Of a stretch of 50,602 bases of DNA, positions 15,153-25,968 are shown one piece after another. The notes beneath the pieces were generated by a model, which was not told the DNA's origin, did no database searches, and saw nothing but the letters and a program-made list of their open reading frames with translations. Numbering within the stretch: position 1 is the first letter of the stretch; every line of letters begins with the position of its first letter. The stretch is from Nodosilinea sp. LEGE 07298 (GTDB lineage Bacteria > Cyanobacteriota > Cyanobacteriia > Phormidesmidales > Phormidesmidaceae), in assembly GCF_015207265.1 (NCBI RefSeq), contig NZ_JADEXE010000013.1, forward strand, positions 1 to 50,602, in the 5' to 3' direction. A program made the position numbers and the translations under genes.

Positions 15153-17651
15153 TCAGCCGCCTCTGAAAATGGTCAAAATGCCGATCAGGCTGCTGATTAG
15201 ACTAATTAGGGTAGCCCAAGCGGGTCCGTAGGTAGAGAAGCTATGGCGCTGATCGAGCTTGACCTGGTTAATGTCTACCCAGAGCATGCCGCCACCGTAG
15301 CGACTCCAGCCGGTAACAGTGACCCTACGGCCTACCCAGTTGAGTGGATGGGTTTGAGGCTGAAGTAGGCCTTGTAGGCTCCCCAATGGGACAGGGTTGA
15401 TCAGTTTTACCAGTCCCGATGAATCATCCAGGTAGAGTTCCTGGCAGCCCCAGTTGCCTGCTCCGGTCAGACCGCGTAGTTTGCCCTGTAGGCTGACCGG
15501 TTGTCCCTGCACTGGCACTGGTGAAGATCGCTGCAGCAGAGTCGCGACCGTTTCCCCTGAAGGATTGCTGGCTGGTTGGTTGCTAGGCTCGGGAAAAAGC
15601 GCATTAATGCGCAGCAGTAGGCCCAGCCCCAACCCTAGCCACAGCCCTCCGATTAGAATGCTGGGGTCTTGGTAGAGCCAGCTTAGGCGCTGCCAACCGA
15701 GCCGATTGACAACGCCTCCTACAAACCACAAGCCCATAGCCAAGCCGCCCCCAGCTACTAGGCCCATTAGGGGGCCTTTTTGCAACAGCAGCAGAGGGAG
15801 TGACACTGTCGCCGTAGAACGAGGTGCTGGCTGAGCCGCTTCGGGTTTGAGTGTGAGGCTGGGTTGGCCTCGGAGTAGTGCCTGCTGGTTAAGCCAGAGC
15901 AGCCGTTCGCCCAGCGGTTGGTGGGAAGCATTCACCCGCAGCCACTGGCGGTAGGGGTTGAGCCCATCTACGGCTAAAAGAGTACTGAGCACAGCGGCGC
16001 GATCGCCCCCTGGAGTCGCCAGTAGACTACCGGGAGCAATCGCCTGGCGGCTGCTGACGGGCATCAACACCTCCAGGCTGGTATGGAGCGGGTGGAGGGT
16101 GCCGTGCCGTTGCAGGTGGGTTGCGATCGCAGTCGTTGCCTCTACCAGTACCTCAATCATTTGGTCGGGATGCTGGGTTAGGGCTACGACGCGGCGATCG
16201 CCCCAGCGGCAGCACAGTCGCGATAGCCACATTACGGCCTGTCGCAGCAGCCAAAACAGGCCATAGAGAAGGGTGGCTCCGCTGCCTAGCAGGCCTTGAA
16301 TTAGAGGTTGAGTTAGGGTGTCTGCCCTTTGGGCCAGGCCACGATACCCAGTATGCAGCAGCAGCAGCGGCAGCCCGACGGCTGACAGCACGGGCAGACT
16401 GCCATTCACCATCCGAGCCAGTTCGTAGCTGTAGAACGTTGTTAAAGCCTGGTTTGAAGCTTGCTCTAATAGCCCTTGGCTAATCACAATGCGGGTATAG
16501 CGCGGCAGCCAGCCGTAGCTGAAGCATAGCGGGGCCGAGTCGGCAATCAACCGTAGCTCTGGTATCTGCCACCCCTGCTGACGGCACACTTGGCGCAATA
16601 AACGCAATGTACCGGGGCTATGGGTTTGCAGCTGGCGAATGGATAGTGGGCGCTGGCGGTACCAGGTCGCCAGTACCAGATCTATGAGCCACGGGCTAGC
16701 CAGCGCTAGCAGTACTAACCCGATAACAACCCAAGCGGTGTAAGTCTGATAGGCTCCAGGTAGTCCCAACTGAACTGGCCAGCGGACCCCGCGCAGGAGC
16801 CTATCTGCGGTTCTCCAGGTGAAATGAAAGGCCCAATTGGTTATCCAAACTAGGGCGATCGCAGTTAACCCTTGCCCCAGCCACAGCGCCAGGGGACGAT
16901 TCGGTAAAGGCACCTGACGCTGTGGCGTCTGCTGGGGCCGAGCCTGCGGCGCGACTGGCTCCGGTACCGAGGACTTATCTAGAGGGGTTGGGGAAGATGG
17001 GGAAGCTGAAGGAGTCACTCCGGCTGGCGTTGCCTTAGTATTTTTACTCTCTGGGGCAGGTTGCTGGTTGAGCTGTTGGTAGTGAAACAGCGATCGCGAC
17101 TCAGTCTCTGGAGCATCCTGAGCCAAAACATCAGCGGTCTCCTGGACTGTAGTTGTCTGGATAACGTTTTGATCGGGGCCAGTAGGGGGAATCGATTGAG
17201 AACCGGGTGCTGGAGTCTGCCGAGGTAAGTTTTTTGAATTTTCTAGGGGAACAAAGCCACTCAAATCTGCTCTGGTGGCGGTTTGTGGCTCCACGTTTGG
17301 GACACTAGCGATCGCGGCCTGTTCAGAAAACTGGCTCAGAACCTGATTGGCCCACGTTTGAGCCTGGGGCGAAGGGCTATTAAGTAGTTTGAGACAAAGA
17401 CGTTTGACCTGATTGCCCTGGCCTAGGCGCTGGTATATTCGCACCCGGCCCATTAGGGCTTTGATGTGGTAAGTCGATGTTGGGGGAAGCTGCTCTAAGC
17501 GCTGAAACCGCGCCAGGGCCTGCTCATAGTCCTGGGCTTTAAAGGCAGCTATGGCCTGTTGGTAGAAGGCATCCACCGGTAGGTGAGCGGAATGACTAGA
17601 GCCAGAGGCTTGAAAATTTGGGTCAGAATTGGGGTCTATGGGCTGCGCCAT
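15153..17651 (-). CDS. M48-like membrane protein with TPR-type N-terminus and lost zinc motif
   Basis: An 832-residue protein in four parts. Residues about 20-115 are a TPR-like helical repeat region (QAIAAFKAQDYEQALARFQR). A Pro/Gln/Ser-rich linker follows to about 255. Residues about 256-480 match M48 metallopeptidases, with membrane segments and the block PELRLIADSAPLCFSYGWLPRYTRIVIS. A C-terminal region has further membrane segments and an OB-like piece (VSLQGKLRGLTGAG, then QELYLDDSSGLVKL). Where M48 proteases have HExxH, this protein reads Y409-E410-L-A-R413, so both zinc-binding histidines are absent and it is probably not a zinc protease. It may be a scaffold or regulator. It ends before a good terminator. 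Confidence 0.7.
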   Translation of the reverse strand: MAQPIDPNSDPNFQASGSSHSAHLPVDAFYQQAIAAFKAQDYEQALARFQRLEQLPPTSTYHIKALMGRVRIYQRLGQGNQVKRLCLKLLNSPSPQAQTWANQVLSQFSEQAAIASVPNVEPQTATRADLSGFVPLENSKNLPRQTPAPGSQSIPPTGPDQNVIQTTTVQETADVLAQDAPETESRSLFHYQQLNQQPAPESKNTKATPAGVTPSASPSSPTPLDKSSVPEPVAPQARPQQTPQRQVPLPNRPLALWLGQGLTAIALVWITNWAFHFTWRTADRLLRGVRWPVQLGLPGAYQTYTAWVVIGLVLLALASPWLIDLVLATWYRQRPLSIRQLQTHSPGTLRLLRQVCRQQGWQIPELRLIADSAPLCFSYGWLPRYTRIVISQGLLEQASNQALTTFYSYELARMVNGSLPVLSAVGLPLLLLHTGYRGLAQRADTLTQPLIQGLLGSGATLLYGLFWLLRQAVMWLSRLCCRWGDRRVVALTQHPDQMIEVLVEATTAIATHLQRHGTLHPLHTSLEVLMPVSSRQAIAPGSLLATPGGDRAAVLSTLLAVDGLNPYRQWLRVNASHQPLGERLLWLNQQALLRGQPSLTLKPEAAQPAPRSTATVSLPLLLLQKGPLMGLVAGGGLAMGLWFVGGVVNRLGWQRLSWLYQDPSILIGGLWLGLGLGLLLRINALFPEPSNQPASNPSGETVATLLQRSSPVPVQGQPVSLQGKLRGLTGAGNWGCQELYLDDSSGLVKLINPVPLGSLQGLLQPQTHPLNWVGRRVTVTGWSRYGGGMLWVDINQVKLDQRHSFSTYGPAWATLISLISSLIGILTIFRGG

Positions 17652-17801
17652 ACGCCGCTGTTAAAAGTAAAAAAACAGGAGTAGAAACGTTCAAGCATAA
17701 CCAACTATTCCCAATCTGTTTCTGTGCGCTTGCGCTTAGATATTGAATAATTGGGTCGCTTAGAGCGAAACACGCTCACTAAGGATCATTGTTGCCGCCT
17801 A

Positions 17802-17817
17802 GACTAAGATCTTAGTC
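17802..17817. promoter_or_regulatory. Perfect 16 bp palindrome, operator-like
   Basis: GACTAAGATCTTAGTC is identical to its own complement. It sits 19 bp before the TauE/SafE start codon and overlaps a possible -10 box (TAAGAT). This is where a dimeric repressor would bind. Which regulator uses it cannot be told. Confidence 0.5.
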
Positions 17818-17836
17818 ACAATGTTGCTCCTATCCT

Positions 17837-18583
17837 ATGATCGCCTTGAGCCTATTTGTGGCTAGTTTTTTGGCCTGGTTTCTCAGCATGCTGGCGGGGG
17901 GCGGCAGCCCGTTTATTTTAATCCCAATTATTTCGCTGCTGCTGGGCACGCAGGCCGTAGCACCCATTATTACCACTGGGCTGTTGATTGGTAATGCGCA
18001 TCGAGGATGGGTGTTTAGAGACCAAGTTGATTGGAACGTGACCGTCTGGTATGTGCCGGGTGCCACTATTGGGGCGATCTTAGGCTCCTATGGGCTGACT
18101 CGAATCCATCCAGAGGGTCTGCAACTGCTGTTGGGAGTAGGGCTGCTGGTCGTGGTGGTCAACTATCTACTGCCTGGCCAAGAAAATGATTTTACGATCA
18201 AGGCCTGGTACTTTTTGCCGTTGTCTTTGGTCAACGCCATTGGCTCTGCGCTGATTGGCAGCACTGGCCCAGTCATGAACCCGCTGTATTTCAACTACGG
18301 TCTAGAAAAAGAGGCCATGGTTGCCACCAAAGCTTTTAATAAGGCCGTGCTACATCTCGTTAAGCTGATGGCCTATGCTGTTTTCGGCAACCTGAGTGGG
18401 GAGTACTTAGCCTACGGTTTGGTAATTGGTTTAGGAGCCATACCGGCAAACTGGCTGGGCAAGCAGGTATTAGCAAAAATGTCGGCCCAGCAGTTTCGAC
18501 AGCTAGTGTTTGCCTTTGTCGCCGTTAGTGGCGTGGCTATGATCTGGCAACAGCGGCATTTTCTAACCGTTTGGTTTATGTAA
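17837..18583 (+). CDS. TauE/SafE-family permease
   Basis: A 248-residue inner membrane protein with about eight hydrophobic segments. The first half carries the family's usual pattern, FLAWFLSMLAGGGSPFILIPI; the second carries ALIGSTGPVMNPLYFNYGLE and ATKAFNKAVLHLVKLMAYAVFG. TauE/SafE members export sulphite, sulphoacetate or other organic anions; the substrate here is unknown. The ATG at 17837 follows a short leader with a perfect palindrome. It is convergent with the SbcD-type gene (63 bp between stops). Confidence 0.85.
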   Translation: MIALSLFVASFLAWFLSMLAGGGSPFILIPIISLLLGTQAVAPIITTGLLIGNAHRGWVFRDQVDWNVTVWYVPGATIGAILGSYGLTRIHPEGLQLLLGVGLLVVVVNYLLPGQENDFTIKAWYFLPLSLVNAIGSALIGSTGPVMNPLYFNYGLEKEAMVATKAFNKAVLHLVKLMAYAVFGNLSGEYLAYGLVIGLGAIPANWLGKQVLAKMSAQQFRQLVFAFVAVSGVAMIWQQRHFLTVWFM

Positions 18584-18646
18584 TCTTGAGCTTCGTGGTC
18601 CTAAGTATGGTGCAGGGTGCCCCAGAGCTTATGCTTGGGATGCCGC

Positions 18647-19924
18647 TTAAGTCTGTGGGGCGGCGACAGTTTCATCCAAGCCTAGCAGGGTTTCTACTAA
18701 ACCGTAAAGGTCAATTTCATCAGCTCCGGCAAGCTGACGATCTTTGAGGTCAGTGAGGCCTCTGGCCAGCTCTGGGGCACGAGTTTTGTAATCACGATGG
18801 GCTGTGAGCATGTCTTCAAAAATGGATTGCTCAATTTCAACTCGATTTTGGCCTTCGCTCAAAGGTGTTTGGTAGCCCATCTCTTCTACGTCATATCTAA
18901 TCAGCACTAACAGTGCGTTGCTGGCCGCTTTAATTGCCTCCTGAAGGCGGCGAGTGTCTAGCTCCAGACGGTCGAATCCTACCTGACCGGTTATTTTTAA
19001 TTCTAGAATAGGGGCTGTGTCACTCCGATCCTGAGCGGCAGCCGCGATCGCCTTATCCATCGCCATCTGAGTTAGCTCATCCAGGCTCTCCTGCCCTTTC
19101 GCTACTAACTCCAGCCGCACAACAGGGCGCTGAAAATAGTCGGTTTGCAGCTGTGCGTCAACGCCCTGAGGTGACAGATTTACCAGGTAAGCGCCTCGCT
19201 GAAAACGGCTTTCTTCCACGTTGTTGGCTTCCAGCGAACCGGGGTTAAATACCCAGCCTTCAGCAGTGTAATTTTTATGGATGTGGCCCAGAGCCAAGTA
19301 GTCTACCCCGGCATCTTTCAACGGCAGCAGCTCGGCATAGCGTAATGCCCCGGCGTAGCGAGCAATTTGCCCCTCCAAACCGTGGTGAAATAGTAGAACT
19401 GTGTGGTCTGGACCAGTCGGGAGTTCTTGAATTGCCCCTGCTAGTAGCTCAATGGCGCGAGGGGCGGTGGCTCCGTACCAATTTGAGCCGACAACGCGCA
19501 CTCCACAAGGTAAGTCGATATAACCCCCCGAGCGAGTTGTTTCGTCCCAGGGAGACAGACGATTCTCTGCATCGGCCCCGTCATTGGGTTCGAGCAGCTT
19601 GAGCAAATCCCATTCAGAAAGGTACTTGAGCCAACTGGTGCGGGTACCGTAGGGGCGATTGTCGTGGTTGCCCTCGATCGCCAGTACCGGAATGTCGGCA
19701 TCTTTCAGCGCTTGGAGGCAGACCTGGGCCTGATTAAGGGTAGCGGGTCTGATGTTGCGGTGCTCGAACAGATCGCCTGCAATCGCCACAAAGTCAACCT
19801 TCTCCTCAATGGCGTAGCGCTCCAGTACCGTTCGCAGGGCGCGAAAAAAGTCTTTAGTGCGTTCTGGCGTATCGTAGCGGTCAAACCCAAGGTGAATATC
19901 GGCAATGTGGAGAAATTTAGCCAT
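18647..19924 (-). CDS. SbcD/Mre11-type DNA repair nuclease
   Basis: A 425-residue metallophosphoesterase of the DNA-repair exonuclease class. All five metal-binding motifs can be seen: DIHLG near residue 9, AGDLFE, GNHD, LLFHHG and LGHIHK. They bind two metal ions in Mre11/SbcD. The start at 19924 (MAKFLHIADIHLGF) is chosen because AAGGA lies six bases upstream and the protein then begins right at the first strand; an in-frame start at 19975 adds 17 residues of no evident use. No sbcC gene is adjacent, so the ATPase partner must be elsewhere. It follows prfA by 67 bp on the same strand. Confidence 0.85.
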   Translation of the reverse strand: MAKFLHIADIHLGFDRYDTPERTKDFFRALRTVLERYAIEEKVDFVAIAGDLFEHRNIRPATLNQAQVCLQALKDADIPVLAIEGNHDNRPYGTRTSWLKYLSEWDLLKLLEPNDGADAENRLSPWDETTRSGGYIDLPCGVRVVGSNWYGATAPRAIELLAGAIQELPTGPDHTVLLFHHGLEGQIARYAGALRYAELLPLKDAGVDYLALGHIHKNYTAEGWVFNPGSLEANNVEESRFQRGAYLVNLSPQGVDAQLQTDYFQRPVVRLELVAKGQESLDELTQMAMDKAIAAAAQDRSDTAPILELKITGQVGFDRLELDTRRLQEAIKAASNALLVLIRYDVEEMGYQTPLSEGQNRVEIEQSIFEDMLTAHRDYKTRAPELARGLTDLKDRQLAGADEIDLYGLVETLLGLDETVAAPQT

Positions 19925-19991
19925 ACGCTTTCCTTGGGGAAATATCCAAAGACCGGCTTTGTAGGCCAGTGCCACCTACCTAGGCTAACAC

Positions 19992-21104
<1,113 letters not shown>

Positions 21105-21155
21105 TTATCTGCCGTCTAGCCAGAATATTGACTCTAAGTGCTACAGCAGAGCGGG

Positions 21156-21407
21156 CTAAGCGTTGTCGGCAGCTGTATCGTCGGTGGCAGTAGCTGACGC
21201 ATCAGTCATACCGTACTTACGCATAAAGCGCTCAACACGGCCCTCGGTGTCAATGATTTTTTGGGTTCCGGTGTAGAAGGGATGATTCCCAGACCATACA
21301 TCCACATGCAGTTCAGGCTTGGTAGAGCCCACGGTCATAATTTCTTTGCCGTCACAAAATACCTTGGCTTCGGGATACCAGGTGGGGTGAATTTCAGACT
21401 TTGCCAT
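21156..21407 (-). CDS. rpmE: Ribosomal protein bL31, cysteine-poor form
   Basis: A protein of the large subunit, bridging the two subunits at the head. The 83-residue sequence shows the L31 signature VWSGNHPFYTGTQKIIDTEGRVERF. Only one of the cysteines of the zinc-ribbon form remains (VFCDG); the later CxxC pair is replaced (DVWSGNHP), so this is the zinc-free form. The Ala/Thr/Asp tail after MTDAS is an acidic extension. It lies between rpsI and prfA, the usual cyanobacterial order. Confidence 0.95.
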   Translation of the reverse strand: MAKSEIHPTWYPEAKVFCDGKEIMTVGSTKPELHVDVWSGNHPFYTGTQKIIDTEGRVERFMRKYGMTDASATATDDTAADNA

Positions 21408-21533
21408 GACAATGAGTTAAAAAACATCAACAGACGAAAAAAGGATGGAGCAAAAAGCTCTGAAAAATCCAAGATCTAATTTCAATGTAGATCAAAGTTC
21501 TTTACAGAGCAGTCTGAACCACAGGTAACCAAT

Positions 21534-21947
21534 CTAGCGCTTCGAGAACTGAGGAGCTTTGCGGGCTTTCTTTAAGCCGTACTTACGGCGCTCCTTGGCT
21601 CGGGGGTCACGGGTAAGATAGCCCTCAACCTTCAGCGGTTTACGATTTTCAGGATCTAGCTCACAAAGTGCTCGAGCCACACCGAGACGAATGGCATCAG
21701 CCTGGCCGGTTAGACCGCCGCCCTTGACATTAACCAGAATGTCATAGGAATTTTCCAGGCCTAGCACCTCTAGAGGAGCCTTAGTGGCATTTAGGTAAGC
21801 TGGGTTGAACTGCAAATAGTCATCGCCAGGGCGCTTGTTGATGGTCAGCTGGCCGTTACCAGGTATTAAACGCACTCGGGCAATAGATGTCTTACGACGA
21901 CCGGTACCCCAGTACACAGCCTGTTGAGATTGATCAGTGGCCTGCAT
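21534..21947 (-). CDS. rpsI: Ribosomal protein uS9
   Basis: A small-subunit protein whose C-terminal tail reaches the P-site tRNA. At 137 residues it has the conserved [12 protein letters not shown] start, the [21 protein letters not shown] core and a basic end [12 protein letters not shown], as the family requires. Its ATG shares one base with the rplM stop (TAATG), so the pair is translationally coupled, as in most bacteria. Confidence 0.97.
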   Translation of the reverse strand: MQATDQSQQAVYWGTGRRKTSIARVRLIPGNGQLTINKRPGDDYLQFNPAYLNATKAPLEVLGLENSYDILVNVKGGGLTGQADAIRLGVARALCELDPENRKPLKVEGYLTRDPRAKERRKYGLKKARKAPQFSKR

Positions 21948-22405
21948 TATTTCGCTTCTCCGGGAATGGTATTGACAACATGGATCTCAGGACCTTGGGC
22001 CTGGTGGGGATGCTCTGGTCCGGCATACACCTTGAGCTTAGTGAACTGCTTGCGGCCCAGGGAATTTTTTGGCAGCATACCCTTCACAGCCTGCTCGATA
22101 ATGCGCGCAGGAATGCGAGCCTGAAGCTTATCAAAGGTCTCTACTTTCATGCCGCCGGGACGACCGGAGTGGCGTCGATAGAGTTTGGTGCTGGCCTTGC
22201 GACCGGTAACCACAACTTTCTCAGCATTAACGACAATAACGAAATCACCCGTATCCATGTGAGGCGTGAAGGTGGGTTTGTTTTTGCCGCGCAAAATGGT
22301 GGCAATTTCAGTGGCCAGCCGTCCCAGGCGCTGGCCCTCGGCGTCAATTACGTGCCACTGCTTTTGTACAGAATCGTGGGGGGGAATGTAGGTCTTAGTA
22401 GTCAT
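21947..22405 (-). CDS. rplM: Ribosomal protein uL13
   Basis: An early-assembly 50S protein. The 152-residue sequence has [36 protein letters not shown] and the diagnostic [21 protein letters not shown]. Overlaps rpsI by one base. A 71 bp gap separates it from truA. Confidence 0.97.
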   Translation of the reverse strand: MTTKTYIPPHDSVQKQWHVIDAEGQRLGRLATEIATILRGKNKPTFTPHMDTGDFVIVVNAEKVVVTGRKASTKLYRRHSGRPGGMKVETFDKLQARIPARIIEQAVKGMLPKNSLGRKQFTKLKVYAGPEHPHQAQGPEIHVVNTIPGEAK

Positions 22406-22476
22406 AGCGCTTGAGCTGCCTTTCTTGGATGAACCACACTAACGAAACAAACAATCTAGATAAACCTATACCTGCT

Positions 22477-23349
22477 TTAGGCCACCGCTGACCCCCAGAA
22501 AAAGTGGGGTTGGGTGTCAAACCATACTTCCGGGGCAAAAGGAGTATGGTCATAGCCGACCCGGAGCAGGCACAATCCCTGAGGTGGGGCGGCATATTTG
22601 ACGCGGTGCCGTTGGCGCTGCTGCCAAAGCTTGCCAAACTCGGCTGGAGATAACTCTCCACTCCCTACCTTCACTATCAGGCCCATGATCAACCGCACCA
22701 TGCCGTACAAAAAGCCCTTAGCCTGAAGCTCAACGGTCAGGAAAGTATCCTGACGGCGACATTCAGCAGCTTGAAGGTCAACCCAGGAATGACTTTTGCC
22801 CGATCGCGCCCGATGGAACGCAGTCATATCGTGGTGGCCAACCATGGCATCCAACGCCGTTTGAATTTTGCCCTGATCCAAATATTGGCGGTAGTAATGC
22901 CACACAAAAGGGCGCACAAACAGGTTGGGCCGCTGCCCAGTGTATAAGGTGTAGCGATAGCGCCGCCAGCAGGCCGAAAACTGGGCATGCCATGTATCGG
23001 GTACCGTCGCTGACGCCCGAATCAGGACATCGTCAGGCAGACGGGCATTGAGTACGTCGGCCCAGCGGTATGCTGGAATAAAATCTGGTGCATCGAAGTG
23101 AGCCACCTGGGCTGCTGCATGGACACCAGTGTCAGTACGCCCTGCGCCGCTGAGGCGAACGTCATAGCCTAACACCGAGCGAATCGCGGCCTCAATCTCG
23201 CCCTGTACAGTACGGGCATTGGGCTGCCACTGCCAGCCGTGTAAATGAGTGCCCACGTACTGCACCACCAAAGCAACCCGCTGAGTTGCCTGGACAAGCT
23301 CGGCGGACGGTCTCTCCAGACTGCGCTGTATAGGTGATGACTTCTCCAT
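22477..23349 (-). CDS. truA: tRNA pseudouridine synthase A
   Basis: Makes pseudouridine at positions 38-40 of the tRNA anticodon arm. Of 290 residues, the catalytic aspartate is D73 in SGAGRTDTGVHA. Other family blocks are ALVVQYVGTHLHGWQ, FSACWRRYRYTLY and FLYGMVRLIMGLIVKVGSG. An N-terminal extension of about 23 residues precedes the fold; a later start is possible but no methionine offers one. Its place between rplQ and rplM is the conserved cyanobacterial arrangement. Confidence 0.96.
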   Translation of the reverse strand: MEKSSPIQRSLERPSAELVQATQRVALVVQYVGTHLHGWQWQPNARTVQGEIEAAIRSVLGYDVRLSGAGRTDTGVHAAAQVAHFDAPDFIPAYRWADVLNARLPDDVLIRASATVPDTWHAQFSACWRRYRYTLYTGQRPNLFVRPFVWHYYRQYLDQGKIQTALDAMVGHHDMTAFHRARSGKSHSWVDLQAAECRRQDTFLTVELQAKGFLYGMVRLIMGLIVKVGSGELSPAEFGKLWQQRQRHRVKYAAPPQGLCLLRVGYDHTPFAPEVWFDTQPHFFWGSAVA

Positions 23350-23418
23350 GGGATACGGACAGATACGAACAGTGGACTAACGAACAGTGGAGCTGACCTA
23401 AGCGAATCTTAGGAATGC

Positions 23419-23769
23419 TTAGGTCAGCTCAATGATGGCCATTTCAGAATTGTCGCCACGACGACGAACGGTTTTGACCACACGGGTGTATCCACCTTTG
23501 CGATCGCCGTAGCGTTCATCGGCTTGACTAAACAGGGCGTGCACGAGCTGTTTGTCGTAAATGTAGCCCAGAGCTTGTCTCCGGGCCGAAAGCGAGCCAT
23601 CCTTGGCTAGAGTAATCATGCGGTCGGCTTCTTCACGCACCGCTTTAGCTCGGGTTTTGGTAGTTGTAATTCGACCGTGACGGATTAACTCCGTGGTCAG
23701 GGAGCGGAGCAGAGCTTTACGCTGGTCTGCAGGCTTCCCGAGTTGATGAACGCGACAACGGTGGCGCAT
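23419..23769 (-). CDS. rplQ: Ribosomal protein bL17
   Basis: A 50S protein near the exit tunnel. The 116-residue sequence starts [20 protein letters not shown] and carries [23 protein letters not shown] and [22 protein letters not shown], all typical. It lies 77 bp after rpoA on the same strand, as in the standard alpha operon. Confidence 0.97.
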   Translation of the reverse strand: MRHRCRVHQLGKPADQRKALLRSLTTELIRHGRITTTKTRAKAVREEADRMITLAKDGSLSARRQALGYIYDKQLVHALFSQADERYGDRKGGYTRVVKTVRRRGDNSEMAIIELT

Positions 23770-23846
23770 GGTACTAAACTCAGATGAACAACAAAACTAA
23801 AAGCAACACAGGGAAAACTTAGCGGGCGCAGGGGTTAACCCTGAAC

Positions 23847-24794
23847 TCAAGCCGTTTTCGAAGCTTTTTCCAGCGGTAGGGTAATACCCAACCGCTCTTG
23901 AAGAGCCTCGATAACCTCTTCGGCAGACTTTTGCCCGAAGTTCTTGATCTCCAGCAGGTCTTCCTGGCTGAAGTCCAGTAAATCTGCTACCGAGTTAATT
24001 TGAGCGCGCTTCAAACAGTTGTAGGCTCGCACCGAAAGCCGTAGCTCTTCAATGGGAATCTGGTTGTTCGGGTCTTCTTCCTTAACCTCTTCGTCAAACT
24101 TGGGTTCAAGAGTGACGTCTTTTAGAGGAACAAAGAGACTGACCAGAATATCGGCGGCCTGGCTCATCGCCTGCTGGGGCGTTATGCTGCCGTTGGTCCA
24201 AATATCCATGATCAGCTGGTCACGCTGCATAGAACCAGAAACAACTACCTCCTCAACGGTGTAGTTGACCTTTTTGACTGGCATAAAGACCGAGTCAATC
24301 TGAATGAAGTCAAGCGCAGTAGCATCATCCTTGCTGCGCACCACAGCCCGATAGCCCTGTCCGCGCTCTATTCTGAACTCCATCTCCAGGGTATGGCTAT
24401 CGGCAACGGTCGCCACATACTGCTCAGGATTGACCACTTCTACTTCGGAAGGTAGCTCGAAGTGCCCAGCGGTTACTCGGGCTGGCCCCTGGACAAGAAG
24501 GCGACCAATTTGAGGCTGACTAGAGTAGCTCCGTAAAGCAATCTCCTTCATGTTGAGGAGAATGTCTAAGACGTCCTCGCGCACGCCAACAATAGTGGAG
24601 AACTCGTGGGTAGCGCCAGCAATTCTGACGGCTGTAATCGCAATACCCTCAAGGTTAGAGAGCAATACCCGGCGTAGGGCATTGCCTACTGTGGTTCCCT
24701 GGCTGCGCTCCAGGGGTTCAATTACGAAACGACCGTACTGACTCTGGTCGCTTTCAACGACAGACTCTACGCAATCAACATGAAACTGTGCCAA
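23847..24794 (-). CDS. rpoA: RNA polymerase alpha subunit
   Basis: A 315-residue subunit that dimerises to start polymerase assembly. The N-terminal domain shows the dimer motif TVGNALRRVLLSNLEGIAITAVRI. The C-terminal domain after about residue 240 carries ELRLSVRAYNCLKRAQINSV and ILEIKNFGQKSAEEV-type contacts for UP elements and activators. The length is normal for cyanobacteria. In the same run as rpsK (62 bp before) and rplQ. Confidence 0.98.
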   Translation of the reverse strand: MAQFHVDCVESVVESDQSQYGRFVIEPLERSQGTTVGNALRRVLLSNLEGIAITAVRIAGATHEFSTIVGVREDVLDILLNMKEIALRSYSSQPQIGRLLVQGPARVTAGHFELPSEVEVVNPEQYVATVADSHTLEMEFRIERGQGYRAVVRSKDDATALDFIQIDSVFMPVKKVNYTVEEVVVSGSMQRDQLIMDIWTNGSITPQQAMSQAADILVSLFVPLKDVTLEPKFDEEVKEEDPNNQIPIEELRLSVRAYNCLKRAQINSVADLLDFSQEDLLEIKNFGQKSAEEVIEALQERLGITLPLEKASKTA

Positions 24795-24856
24795 AATCCT
24801 GCCTCCCTTAAACCTCGCAATACCCTGTCCATCGATGGACCCATAATTCTCAATAT

Positions 24857-25249
24857 TTAGACTCGACGGCGCTTAGGTGGTCGGCAACCATTGTGGGGAA
24901 TAGGAGTAACGTCTCGGATTAGAGTGATTTCTAAACCTGCTCCCTGTAGAGCACGAATGGCAGTTTCGCGTCCGGCTCCAGGTCCACTCACCATAACTTC
25001 AATCTGGCGCATGCCCTGATCCATAGCTCGCCGTGCAGCACCATCTGCCGCTGTCTGGGCTGCAAAAGGTGTACCCTTTTTGGCTCCCTTGAACCCACTA
25101 GATCCTGCCGATGCCCAGGAAATCGCTTCCCCTGACTGGTCAGTGATAGTCACGATGGTGTTATTGAAGGTTGAACGAATGTGGGCTACCCCACTGGGAA
25201 CGTTCCTTTTACTCTTGCGAGGTCCGGTCTTTCGGGTTGGTTTGGCCAT
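24857..25249 (-). CDS. rpsK: Ribosomal protein uS11
   Basis: A platform protein of the 30S subunit next to the 3' end of 16S rRNA. At 130 residues it has the [18 protein letters not shown] stretch, [14 protein letters not shown] and the closing [18 protein letters not shown], all invariant features. Its gap to rpsM is 177 bp, rather long for this operon. Confidence 0.97.
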   Translation of the reverse strand: MAKPTRKTGPRKSKRNVPSGVAHIRSTFNNTIVTITDQSGEAISWASAGSSGFKGAKKGTPFAAQTAADGAARRAMDQGMRQIEVMVSGPGAGRETAIRALQGAGLEITLIRDVTPIPHNGCRPPKRRRV

Positions 25250-25426
25250 AGCGTTGTCACTAAATTCAATTCGAGAAAACTTAAGATCTAGATCGCGTAA
25301 CTATCGGTGAGCAAATAAAAATAGCAAACACCGGTAAACAGTCGGAAAAACTCGCTACAAGGGTCAGCGAGCTTTAATACCTCAGCCCCTCCAATAATAT
25401 GGGGGGTTCAAGAAGTAGGACTAACT

Positions 25427-25810
25427 CTACTTCCGTGGTGCTTTTTTCTTGCCGGCGACAGTGCGACGAGTACCACCCCGCCGGGTCCGAGAATTAGTAC
25501 GGGTGCGCTGACCACGGACAGGGAGCCCTGCTCGATGCCGTCGACCTCGATAGGAGCCAATATCCATGAGCCGCTTGATATTCATGTTCTCAAGCCGCCG
25601 TAGATCACCTTCTACCTGGTAGTCGCTTTCGACAGAATCTCGCAGCTTAGCCACGTCGGCATCAGTCAGGTCTTTGACTCGCACATCAGGACTAACCCCA
25701 GTTTTAGCCAGGATTTCCTTGGAACGGGTAAGGCCAATACCGTAGATATAAGTCAAGCCAATTTCAACTCGTTTATCACGTGGTAAATCCACGCCTGCTA
25801 TCCGTGCCAC
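25427..25810 (-). CDS. rpsM: Ribosomal protein uS13
   Basis: A 30S head protein that touches the P-site tRNA and the 50S bridge. The start is set at the GTG at 25808-25810, which gives the family's usual [14 protein letters not shown] opening and 127 residues. GGGGGAG sits nine bases upstream; an in-frame TTG at 25828 would add six residues and place that ribosome binding site inside the gene. The C-terminal stretch [18 protein letters not shown] is typical. Its leader (25811-26003) has two strong hairpins. Confidence 0.96.
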   Translation of the reverse strand: MARIAGVDLPRDKRVEIGLTYIYGIGLTRSKEILAKTGVSPDVRVKDLTDADVAKLRDSVESDYQVEGDLRRLENMNIKRLMDIGSYRGRRHRAGLPVRGQRTRTNSRTRRGGTRRTVAGKKKAPRK

Positions 25811-25851
25811 CTTAACTATCTCCCCCAATACTTGGTTCTAACCAAACAACC

Positions 25852-25889
25852 CAGTAGCGGCTAACCCAGTAATGTTAGTTGGGCTGCTG
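25852..25889 (-). promoter_or_regulatory. Long hairpin in the rpsM leader
   Basis: CAGTAGC (25852-25858) pairs with GCTGCTG (25883-25889), seven pairs with one G-T. Inside it CTAAC (25861-25865) pairs with GTTAG (25874-25878). It stands about 40 bases before the rpsM start codon on the transcribed strand. This position matches the S4-controlled leader of the E. coli alpha operon, but the structure is not the same. Confidence 0.45.
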
Positions 25890-25968
25890 TCCAGACTTAG
25901 AAAGCCCGATTCAACTACTAAAAAACCTACCTTAGCCAACTTGCTCCATCATCAACTAGTGCGTTAAC

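Noticed and set aside
21156-21407. Loss of bL31 zinc cysteines as a novelty
   Set aside because: Zinc-free L31 is a well-known form, and I recall it in other cyanobacteria.
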